Under the pieces are notes generated by a model. The model was not told the origin of the DNA and made no database searches. It worked only from the letters and a program-made list of their open reading frames with translations. From positions 1-40,024 of the forward strand of contig CASDQF010000047.1 of the NCBI GenBank assembly GCA_949282845.1: a stretch of 40,024 nt of DNA, read 5' to 3'. Below are positions 32,894-40,024 of this stretch, piece after piece. Numbering within the stretch: position 1 is the stretch's first letter; every line of letters begins with the position of its first letter. Source of the stretch: an uncultured Alphaproteobacteria bacterium (lineage in GTDB: Bacteria; Pseudomonadota; Alphaproteobacteria; CAAHEQ01; UBA3637). Position numbers and translations under genes: made by a program.

Positions 32894-34568
32894 AAAAAGT
32901 ATAAGTCCTATTTTGGCTGTGGGCTTAATGCTCAGCTGCCTTTTCATGACTTCCTGTAAAAATGATCATGTAAATGAAGTCAATGACAACATTCAGATGA
33001 TTTTAGATGAAGCTGAAGTCTACTCAGAACAAGCAAAAATTCCTTATACACCGGAACCAATTGACACAGTTATCAGCCGAGATGATATTTGGCTAGGAGA
33101 GGATAGCTTTAAAATTACCGGTGGAGAACCTTTTCCAATCGCATTAGAAACAAAAGATGCATTGACGGTTTCTTATAGTGATCCAATAGGCTTTGTTCCT
33201 TTAATAGATGAATTACGCGAAATGACAGGTTTGCGTTTTTCAATTGATGAATTACGAGCGAATAATGAATTGCCGGAAGAAGAGCTGCGCATCAATTATA
33301 CCGGAAGTTTGAGCGGTTTATTAGATTATTTATCTCACAAATATTCTATTTGGTGGCGTCATAGTAAAGGCCAAATTTCCTTTTATAAGATGGAAACACG
33401 AGTCTTTACTATTTATGCTTTGCCAGTGGAAAGTTCAATGAGTGCATCTTTAAGCGGAACGCCGATTAATTCTGGAGAAGGAAGTTCTGAAGGCGGAAAG
33501 ACAGAATTATCTATGTCGACAAAGGTAGAATTACAACTTTGGCAAAAGATTGAAGATGGAATTAAGCAAGTTATGGGTTCACAAGGTGAGATGTTAATTG
33601 ACTCAACATCAGGAAATGTGACTGTGACAGCGCCTCCATTTACTATTCAAAAGATTGCTCGTTATGTTCAGTCTTTAAATGAAAAGATGTCTCGTCAAGT
33701 TGCTATATCTGTAAAAGTTTTGCAAGTTTCTTTGGAAAACTCTGACCAATATGGCTTAAATTTGAATGCAGTCTTTAACTCTGGAAGTATTTCCAGCACA
33801 TTGGTTGGTCCTTTTGTTGCGCCTCAGGGATCTGCGACAGCAGGTATGTTGACAATGACGTTGTTAGATTCTAAATGGAAGGATTCGAATGCGATTATTC
33901 AAGCTTTGTCTACACAAGGAAAAACAGCATTAGTGACAAGCACTTCTGTGACAACTTTGAATAATAAAGTTGCTCCTGTTCAAGTGACAACACAAGAAAA
34001 CTATGTTAAAGAAACTACAATCGAACGAGATAATTATAATAATGACAATGGTACAACTTCCGTTGAGATGGATACCGATACTTTGAATTATGGCTTTACA
34101 ATGGAAATTTTACCACGAATTTTGGATAATGGTCGATTGATTGTCTTGTTTACCATGACATTAACAGATTTGATATCTTTGACAACTTTCTCATCTGATG
34201 GATCGTCTGGAAATAATGGTGATGATAATACCTCAGGTACAGATGATGGTACAGGTGATGGTACAGGTGATACAAATGATGATTTGTATAACAGTAATTC
34301 ATCTGATACAACGGTTGTTCAGTTGCCAAAAATGCAAACCCGTGGCTTTGTTCAAGAAATTGCAATGCGTTCAGGGTCAACATTGGTTTTAACAGGTTTT
34401 GAAACTATTCAAAACAAGACAGATACTTCTGGTGTTGGTCAGCCGAGAATTTCGATTTTAGGTGGAAAAGCATTTAGCGATCAAACACGTAATGTCTTGG
34501 TCATTTTGTTAACACCTGAAATTTTGGTATCTCCGCTGTCGCCGGAAACAAGAATGGAAAACTTCTAA
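32883..34568 (+). CDS. pilN: PilN-type outer-membrane secretin lipoprotein
   Basis: This forms the outer-membrane pore of a type IVb pilus (R64 PilN, BfpB and TcpC group). From the ATG at 32883, which has GGGAGG six bases upstream, the product is 561 residues; an ATG at 32877 is too close to that site. A lipoprotein signal ends LFMTSC. Short N-domains follow, with LREMTGLRFSIDELRANNEL, then the secretin core with ALVTSTSVTTLNNKVAPVQV, NYGFTMEILPRILDNGRLIV and VILLTPEILVSP. A low-complexity Asp/Gly/Thr/Ser insert of about 45 residues sits in the core near residue 450, probably on an exposed loop. A lipid anchor on the secretin itself is typical of the type IVb class. Confidence 0.88.
   Translation: MRNKKSISPILAVGLMLSCLFMTSCKNDHVNEVNDNIQMILDEAEVYSEQAKIPYTPEPIDTVISRDDIWLGEDSFKITGGEPFPIALETKDALTVSYSDPIGFVPLIDELREMTGLRFSIDELRANNELPEEELRINYTGSLSGLLDYLSHKYSIWWRHSKGQISFYKMETRVFTIYALPVESSMSASLSGTPINSGEGSSEGGKTELSMSTKVELQLWQKIEDGIKQVMGSQGEMLIDSTSGNVTVTAPPFTIQKIARYVQSLNEKMSRQVAISVKVLQVSLENSDQYGLNLNAVFNSGSISSTLVGPFVAPQGSATAGMLTMTLLDSKWKDSNAIIQALSTQGKTALVTSTSVTTLNNKVAPVQVTTQENYVKETTIERDNYNNDNGTTSVEMDTDTLNYGFTMEILPRILDNGRLIVLFTMTLTDLISLTTFSSDGSSGNNGDDNTSGTDDGTGDGTGDTNDDLYNSNSSDTTVVQLPKMQTRGFVQEIAMRSGSTLVLTGFETIQNKTDTSGVGQPRISILGGKAFSDQTRNVLVILLTPEILVSPLSPETRMENF
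34245..34268 (+). repeat. Tandem 12-base repeat in the secretin gene
   Basis: Two adjacent copies of GATGGTACAGGT encode DGTG twice inside the Asp/Gly/Thr-rich insert, with partial copies on both sides. Changes in copy number by multiples of 12 would keep the frame. Confidence 0.75.
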
Positions 34569-34583
34569 TAGAGGATTCAGAGA

Positions 34584-36065
34584 ATGGACGATACAAACGA
34601 AAAGGGGCAAAACTTTTTATTCCAGCCTCCGACAGGGCAGGGGGTCGGAGCAAATGACCCAGTTTTTGCATCGTCTTCTTCTGATAAGACGATGAACGCT
34701 GAAGCATCTTCTACTGTTCAAAATCAGGATACTGATAATGAGGAAGAGGAAAGTACTGCTCAGTTAGAATCTTCTGTTATTAAATTAGGGCGGCAAGAAT
34801 ATGCGGTCGGGTTGTTTTGGCAGCCCTTACAAGATGTTGATGATCCTATTCACGAAATTCGTGAAACAATGGAATCAGATGAAGGTGCTAATTTATATGC
34901 AATTCACTATGGTAGGGCTCCTCAGTATGGTATCGGGAAAAAGTCAAAAGGTCATCAAGAGGGACAAATTGTCGCCGGTATCTCTGTATTGGATGCTTTA
35001 TCGGATAAATCTTCTTTTGTCGCAGTTTTTAAGGTGGAAGAAGGATGGTGGTTTATTGCTGTTCGCAATGATTTAATACTACCGGAAGAAGATGTTCTCT
35101 ACAAAAATGAAAATGAAGCAAAAGATGCCTTTTTCTCAATGATGGCCGTTCCGGATTGGGGATATAAAATAGCTCCGGACACATGGCATATTGACGGTAC
35201 GGAAGAGATGGACTTGGAAGAACTGATTAAAAATACTTTCCAAGCACGTCTTTTAAGTCTAAGTGCTGCCCGAGGAACAAAAATTTTATTAGCAATCGCA
35301 GCGCTGATTTTGTTATTAGTTGCTGTCATTGTTTATTTGGTTATTTTCCTTTTAGATAGAGCAACACAAACACCGACAAAAATTGCTCCTGTTATCCCTC
35401 AGGCGACCATTAAAACGGTAGAACCGACAAGAGAAGAAGAAAAACCTTGGGAAAAATTAGTTGAAGTCAATCCATTCCTTGAGAGATGTTGGAGCTACGC
35501 TTATCAAATGAAGTCTATGCAAGTTCCTGGATGGTCATTGAACCAAATTGTTTGTACTCCAAAAGGGATTTCGACAGGATGGAATAAATCTTGGACGCCA
35601 GGTGGTCGTATAGCTTGGTTAACGGCAGCTTATGATGAATACAAATTTACGGAGGTTCCGAGTATTAATGAGTCTGGCACAGCTGCGACAATTTCGATTA
35701 AATTTGATGATTTACCAATTGTTGCTTCAACACCAACTTTGTCAATTGCTCGGATACGTCGCGAATTAACAGATATTTCTCAGGCGATTAACTTGCCGAT
35801 AGCCATGTCTGTTCAGCAAATTACAGTAGGTGGAGCTACTCCGGAACAACAGAAAGCAGCTCAAGCTGCTGGACAACCTGTTCCTGTCGGAAAGACTTAT
35901 AAGTATTTAACTTTTTCGTTTTCATCATCTTATGATCCACCGGCATGGGAGTCGTTTTTTGATAAATTTGCGGCTTTGGAACTCGTGAAGATTGAGTACA
36001 ATCCACAGTCGTCATCAGCATTATCTAATAACTGGAAGTATGAGGGAAGAATCTATGAAAAATAA
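34584..36065 (+). CDS. pilO: PilO-type pilus assembly inner-membrane protein
   Basis: The 493-residue protein has a cytoplasmic N-terminal part with EYAVGLFWQPLQD, resembling the start of the R64 PilO family (PAP_PilO), a membrane segment at about 232-252 (LLAIAALILLLVAVIVYLV), and a periplasmic C-terminal part with a compact domain near the end. PilO proteins link the inner-membrane platform to PilP and the secretin. It lies 15 bases after pilN and overlaps pilP by 11 bases. The PilO call rests on this topology, the N-terminal match and gene order. Confidence 0.75.
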   Translation: MDDTNEKGQNFLFQPPTGQGVGANDPVFASSSSDKTMNAEASSTVQNQDTDNEEEESTAQLESSVIKLGRQEYAVGLFWQPLQDVDDPIHEIRETMESDEGANLYAIHYGRAPQYGIGKKSKGHQEGQIVAGISVLDALSDKSSFVAVFKVEEGWWFIAVRNDLILPEEDVLYKNENEAKDAFFSMMAVPDWGYKIAPDTWHIDGTEEMDLEELIKNTFQARLLSLSAARGTKILLAIAALILLLVAVIVYLVIFLLDRATQTPTKIAPVIPQATIKTVEPTREEEKPWEKLVEVNPFLERCWSYAYQMKSMQVPGWSLNQIVCTPKGISTGWNKSWTPGGRIAWLTAAYDEYKFTEVPSINESGTAATISIKFDDLPIVASTPTLSIARIRRELTDISQAINLPIAMSVQQITVGGATPEQQKAAQAAGQPVPVGKTYKYLTFSFSSSYDPPAWESFFDKFAALELVKIEYNPQSSSALSNNWKYEGRIYEK

Positions 36066-36975
36066 AATTTTATCACATGTAATGGTTATGACAGCCTTTG
36101 GGCTTATCTTCACCTGTTCTCCTCTGAATGCGCAGGAGTCTCCAGCGCTCGTCACTTCCGAAGAGCCAACACCGGTCGATTTCCCGGGTCGTTCTTCCTT
36201 GGGTGAAATGAAGGAGGCAACATTGCCTAATTTAACGGATAGCGTTATTAAAGGACCTTCTCCGATGGGCGTTGTTGTTTCTAAAAAAGCACCTCCCAGT
36301 GAACAGCTTTTGGGACGTATTACCAGCGAAGTTTTTCATGAAATGGCAGACCTAGAAAGAGGAAATGTGTTTTTAAAACTTCAGACACAACGTGAGCAAT
36401 TAAAAAATGATCTAGAAAAATTAAAAGCTGCTTATCGGCAAGCGCGTTTGGATGAAATTGAAAAAAGAGAAAATGTTATTCGAACACGTGTCGAATGGAT
36501 GCAGGAACAAGAACGTATTCGTCAAGAAATTTTAGAGAAAAAACTGCAAACTGAGCTGTTGGAAAAAGAAATAGAAGAAGCGGAGTTGCGTAAAGAAGAG
36601 TTGCTAAAACCGAAGAAAGAAAAAGAAAATACAACGGTTTCTCCTTCTGAGGAAGTCGTAGCGGCAGAAGAAGAGGTCATTTCTGAAGAAACACCAATTG
36701 TTGAACCAGAAGGATTGCCAATGTTAACTATTTTAGACATTAAAGGTATGAAGAACCGTTTAACAGCTCGCTTGGTTGATGCGGAAGGACGTGTCCGTTC
36801 TGTTAAAGTTGGCTCAATCTTACCATCCGGTCATGTAGTTAAATCTATTGAAAAAACAGAAATTGTTTTCGAAAAAGATGGTAAACCAGAGATGTTGGCC
36901 ATAGAAACATTTGTTCCTGTTAAAAAAACAGTAAACACTGAAGAAACAACGAACCTTGAGGAAATTGAAGAGTAG
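36055..36975 (+). CDS. pilP: PilP-type pilus assembly protein
   Basis: The 306-residue precursor has a signal peptide ending PLNA, a central charged coiled coil (about 95-195, rich in Glu, Lys and Arg), an acidic linker and a small C-terminal domain: LTILDIKGMKNRLTARLVDA, then VRSVKVGSILPSGHVV. That resembles the R64 PilP family and the homology region of GspC/PilP proteins, which contact the secretin. In-frame upstream starts from 35992 lie inside pilO; the ATG at 36055 follows GAGGGAAGA and begins a good signal peptide. It is three bases from pilQ. Confidence 0.78.
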   Translation: MKNKILSHVMVMTAFGLIFTCSPLNAQESPALVTSEEPTPVDFPGRSSLGEMKEATLPNLTDSVIKGPSPMGVVVSKKAPPSEQLLGRITSEVFHEMADLERGNVFLKLQTQREQLKNDLEKLKAAYRQARLDEIEKRENVIRTRVEWMQEQERIRQEILEKKLQTELLEKEIEEAELRKEELLKPKKEKENTTVSPSEEVVAAEEEVISEETPIVEPEGLPMLTILDIKGMKNRLTARLVDAEGRVRSVKVGSILPSGHVVKSIEKTEIVFEKDGKPEMLAIETFVPVKKTVNTEETTNLEEIEE

Positions 36976-36978
36976 CAG

Positions 36979-38679
36979 ATGGCAAACGAAGAAGTTAAAG
37001 AACAATCTGAAGTATCAGAGAGTGTTGCGCCGCCAGAAAAAGCAGCAGAATTATTAACAGCGACTTCAAATGAAGAAGGTCCTCGCCGTCTTGTCACTTC
37101 TTCGCCTGAGTTTATTGCTTCTTTATTTGCCGATGGAAATGAGTGTATTACAGCTCCGTCTGGTGCTTTTCCTGTAAAGGATGAAACCCGTTTAATTCTT
37201 GCTTTATTCTCTAATGGCCGATTTTTAGTGGCTGAGCCATATCGACATGATGGTCGTGTTCTATCATTCCAAGTTTTGGCACGCAAACGAAATTTACAAA
37301 TCGGAGAGCCTGAATGCGTGTCTATGGCTGTTATTTCTGATATTTATGAATATGCGAATAAACGTCCAACGGCGACAGCCGAAGTTGTGGATGAGCAAGA
37401 TCAAATTCGGATGCAGCGTGACTTTGTGACGATTGTCACACACGCAGCTAAAATGAAAGTATCAGATATTCATATTATTGTTGCAGATCATACAACAGTT
37501 ATGTTTCGTATAAATGGTTTGTTGCAAGCGGAAATGGAATATAATAACGAATGGGGAGAGGCATTTGTTCGTGCAGCTTTCGCATCTGCGGATATTTCTG
37601 ATTCTAACTACGCTCAAAATGAATATCAATCTGCTCAGAAATCTGGTAAAACGCCATTAAGAGGGTCTAGAGGACGTCTTATGCTTCCTCCTGAAGTATT
37701 GGCTATCCGTTTACAGTTTAACCCGATTGCTTTCGGAACGCGCTATGTTGTCATGCGTTTGTTATATGCAGATACAGGTGCATCTATTAATGATCCGGCT
37801 AGTAATTTAGCTTCTTTAGGCTTTACGCCGGAAGAAGTAGATACATTTTATCGGTTGCGTGCTATGCCCATTGGGTTGGTTTTCGTTTCGGGACCAACCG
37901 GAAGTGGTAAAAGTACAACATTGCAACGCAATATGATTAATATGCTAAAAGAGCGCAATTATGAAATTAACCTGATTACTGTGGAGGATCCACCGGAATA
38001 TCCTATTCCCGGTGCACGGCAAATGCCGGTGACTAATGCAGGTATTGAAGAAGCAAAAGAACGTGAATTTACAAAGGCTTTATCAGCAGCTTTACGTTCA
38101 GATCCTGATATGTTAATGATCGGTGAAATTCGAACATTATCCGCTGCAGATTTGGCATTTAGAGGTGCTTTGTCAGGTCATGGCGTGTGGACAACAGTTC
38201 ACGCTAATAGTGCACCGGCTACCTTGATTCGTTTAAAGGATATGGGTGTTGAGGACTTTAAATTAGAGGATCCTAGTCTTATTCGAGGTCTGGTAGCGCA
38301 GCGTTTATTTAGAACTGTTTGTCCTTATTGTCGTATACCGGCAAAGGATGATTTACAGAATCAAACAGTTCAACGATTAAAGTCAGCTTTGGGTGATTTT
38401 GGATTAGAGCATGCTTATTTGCGTGGAAAAGGATGTCCAAAATGTGATTATCGGGGTGTTGTCGGACGAACTGTTGTGGCAGAGTTTTTAGTTCCTGATT
38501 CTAACTTTTTGGATTTAATGTTAAAGGGAGAAACTAAAAAAGCCATCAACTATTGGACAGAAGATTTAAATGGTCGAACATTAAAAGATAATGCAATTTC
38601 TCGGATGCTTAAAGGAGTTGTAGATATTGAGGAAGTTGAGCGCTGGACAGGTCTTTTGGATGAACGTGGCACTTATTAA
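36979..38679 (+). CDS. pilQ: PilQ-type pilus assembly ATPase (GspE family)
   Basis: This is the secretion ATPase that drives pilus extension at the cytoplasmic face; the name follows R64, where PilQ is the ATPase and not the secretin. The 566-residue protein has an N-domain (to about 150), then the catalytic core: Walker A GPTGSGKST (305-313), Asp box TVEDPPEYP (about 334-342), Walker B DPDMLMIGEIR (375-385) and His box VWTTVHAN (403-410). A zinc tetracysteine motif is complete: Cys448, Cys451, Cys486 and Cys489. No retraction ATPase (PilT) is seen in the window. The stop is 13 bases before pilR. Confidence 0.92.
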   Translation: MANEEVKEQSEVSESVAPPEKAAELLTATSNEEGPRRLVTSSPEFIASLFADGNECITAPSGAFPVKDETRLILALFSNGRFLVAEPYRHDGRVLSFQVLARKRNLQIGEPECVSMAVISDIYEYANKRPTATAEVVDEQDQIRMQRDFVTIVTHAAKMKVSDIHIIVADHTTVMFRINGLLQAEMEYNNEWGEAFVRAAFASADISDSNYAQNEYQSAQKSGKTPLRGSRGRLMLPPEVLAIRLQFNPIAFGTRYVVMRLLYADTGASINDPASNLASLGFTPEEVDTFYRLRAMPIGLVFVSGPTGSGKSTTLQRNMINMLKERNYEINLITVEDPPEYPIPGARQMPVTNAGIEEAKEREFTKALSAALRSDPDMLMIGEIRTLSAADLAFRGALSGHGVWTTVHANSAPATLIRLKDMGVEDFKLEDPSLIRGLVAQRLFRTVCPYCRIPAKDDLQNQTVQRLKSALGDFGLEHAYLRGKGCPKCDYRGVVGRTVVAEFLVPDSNFLDLMLKGETKKAINYWTEDLNGRTLKDNAISRMLKGVVDIEEVERWTGLLDERGTY

Positions 38680-38692
38680 AGGAAAGTTATAG

Positions 38693-39814
38693 ATGGCAGC
38701 ACAGGATACAAATCGTCAACATTATGTCGCTAAAAGACGTCGTTCTCTGAGTGGCGCCGAAGTTGCTTATGCTAAGTTTATGATGAAGGTGAGCCAGAAT
38801 GATCGTTTACGGATTTATCGAAAGCTGGCATCTTTATTAAGAAACCGGTTCTCTTTAATGGATGCCTTGGAAAGGTTATATGATATTGCGTCAAATAACG
38901 GAAAAAGCCCAGGGGATACGACAGCGATTGCCATTACACATTGGATGCGTTCTTTACAAAATGGTGAGAGTTTTTCTGCTGCTTTAAGAGGATGGGCTCC
39001 TCAGAGTGAGCTATTAATGCTTTCTGTGGGGGATATTGCTAATTTAGATGATGCACTATCTAATCTTATTCATGTTGTTGAAGGGACTAAGCGTATGAAA
39101 GAACCATTGGTTGGTGCATTAGCTTATCCGATGTTCTTGATGGTTATGGTTGTGTTGCTTATTTGGGCAGTCGGAGCGTTTATGGTGCCTCCTATGGTTG
39201 ATGCAGTTCCTGATTTGCAATGGCGGGGTCAAGCAAAAGCTTTGGTCGGATTATCGAATTGGGTGCGTTATAATACGTTTATTTTGTTTTCTATTTTACC
39301 AATTTTATTTAGTTTTATCACATGGACTATGCCTCGGTGGAAAGGGCATTTGAGGGCTAAATTTGATAGTATTCCTCCTTGGAACTTATATCGAATTTTT
39401 GTGGGTGTATCATGGCTTTTATCATTATCAGCTTTAGTAAAAGCAGGGACACCCGTTTCAAAAGCTCTTCGCTTATTGCGTGCAGATTCTTCTCCCTATC
39501 TTTTGTATCGGATTGAGCGTGCACTCATTTATGTAAATAATGGTGAGAATTTGGGAGAAGCTTTATATCACACTGAGTTAAATTTCCCAGATAAAGAAGT
39601 TATCGGCGACTTACAAATTTATGCGGAGTTAGATAACTTCCAAGTAGCTTTAGATCAATTAGCCAATGATTGGTTGGAAGATAGTATTCGTGATATCGAA
39701 CAAAAGGCAGCGGTTTTGAATGGTTTTGCCATTTTGTTAATTGCAGCCATCGTTGCTTGGGTTGTCATGGGTACCTTTGATATGCAGGATCAATTGGTCT
39801 CTGGAATGGGATAA
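38693..39814 (+). CDS. pilR: PilR-type pilus platform protein (GspF family)
   Basis: GspF-type proteins form the inner-membrane platform rotated by the ATPase. The 373-residue protein has a cytoplasmic start with RKLASLLRNRFSLMDALERL, a first membrane segment at about 143-165 (YPMFLMVMVVLLIWAVGAF), a second near 205-222, a second cytoplasmic repeat (WLLSLSALVKAGTPVSKALR) and a last membrane segment near residue 350 (GFAILLIAAIVAWVVMG). The duplicated GspF domain is thus present. AAAGGAAAG precedes the ATG. The pilin gene follows after 42 bases. Confidence 0.9.
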   Translation: MAAQDTNRQHYVAKRRRSLSGAEVAYAKFMMKVSQNDRLRIYRKLASLLRNRFSLMDALERLYDIASNNGKSPGDTTAIAITHWMRSLQNGESFSAALRGWAPQSELLMLSVGDIANLDDALSNLIHVVEGTKRMKEPLVGALAYPMFLMVMVVLLIWAVGAFMVPPMVDAVPDLQWRGQAKALVGLSNWVRYNTFILFSILPILFSFITWTMPRWKGHLRAKFDSIPPWNLYRIFVGVSWLLSLSALVKAGTPVSKALRLLRADSSPYLLYRIERALIYVNNGENLGEALYHTELNFPDKEVIGDLQIYAELDNFQVALDQLANDWLEDSIRDIEQKAAVLNGFAILLIAAIVAWVVMGTFDMQDQLVSGMG

Positions 39815-39856
39815 AGATACCAGAAAAAAATCAAAACTCTTTAAAGGAGAAGTAAA

Positions 39857-40024
39857 ATGCAAAAGAAATCCAATTTAGGCCGCAGCATGATAGAGATGCT
39901 GGGCGTACTGGTTATTATAGGCGTATTGAGCGTAGCGGCATTATTTGGATTTACCTATGCGATGAACAAGTATAAAGCGAACGAGACGATTCATGATGTG
40001 ATGTTACGTGCCTCGAATGTCCCG
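39857..40024 (+). CDS. pilS: Type IV prepilin, cut by window end
   Basis: Only the first 56 residues are in the window. They form a textbook type IV prepilin start: short basic leader MQKKSNLG, prepilin-peptidase site after Gly8, then RSMIE with glutamate at mature position 5, followed by a hydrophobic helix (MLGVLVIIGVLSVAALFGF) and an amphipathic part (AMNKYKANETIHD). Position +1 is arginine rather than the phenylalanine or methionine common elsewhere. AAAGGAGAAG precedes the ATG. By order it corresponds to R64 pilS, the major pilin, but it could be a minor pilin. Codons gcg, ggc, gta, ctg and agc are more frequent than in pilR next door. Confidence 0.88.
   Translation, partial: MQKKSNLGRSMIEMLGVLVIIGVLSVAALFGFTYAMNKYKANETIHDVMLRASNVP

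Noticed and set aside
1-40024. CRISPR arrays, tRNA genes, insertion sequences or integrase sites
   Set aside because: No regularly spaced repeats, cloverleaf-like sequences, transposase genes or flanking direct repeats were seen on either strand.

Overview
The window comes from an AT-rich alphaproteobacterium, probably one of the uncultured gut- or rumen-type lineages. Three things point there: the envelope gene order rpsB-tsf-pyrH-frr-uppS-cdsA-rseP-bamA-lpxD-fabZ-lpxA-lpxI-lpxB, use of LpxI rather than LpxH, and the alphaproteobacterial proteins FzlA and DivK. The lineage is inferred; class-level placement is well supported. No tRNA, rRNA, IS element or CRISPR array was seen, and no stretch over 300 bases lacks a gene.

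Layout. (1) 1-820: right-hand part of a very cysteine-rich protein, cut by the window edge. (2) 872-4831: translation and precursor genes rpsB, tsf, pyrH, frr, uppS, with a strong promoter, a foldable rpsB leader and an attenuator between rpsB and tsf. (3) 4912-20410: a near-consensus promoter followed by a tightly packed run of same-strand genes. It covers phospholipid synthesis (cdsA), site-2 protease (rseP), outer-membrane assembly (bamA), lipid A (lpxD, fabZ, lpxA, lpxI, lpxB), division (fzlA), a lipoprotein, a glycosyltransferase, prmA, an aminopeptidase P, a small unknown gene, an M23 peptidase with a bactofilin, and smpB. dxr and skp, often found inside this run, are absent. (4) 20417-27008: a family 5 uracil-DNA glycosylase, divK, a murein-recycling pair (Mur ligase plus LD-carboxypeptidase), an odd TM2 membrane protein, a secreted unknown and a lytic transglycosylase.

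(5) 27100-40024 is the accessory part. On the minus strand lie virB2, virB3 and virB4 of a P-type type IV secretion system. Divergent from them, across a 192-base region with a good promoter in each direction, lies a type IVb pilus operon with the gene order of the IncI plasmid R64 thin pilus: an OmpA-like candidate periplasmic protein, then pilL (TcpQ domain), pilN (secretin), pilO, pilP, pilQ (ATPase), pilR (platform) and pilS (prepilin, cut by the window end).

The most unusual observations are: the divergent pairing of a minimal VirB2-B3-B4 set with a chromosomal R64-type pilus operon; a TM2/SHOCT membrane protein (21512-22309) carrying what looks like a complete type IV pilin N-terminal helix, aligning without gaps to the PilS helix including the conserved glutamate, but placed internally and without a leader peptide; and an unfamiliar coiled-coil plus OmpA-like first gene in the pilus operon.
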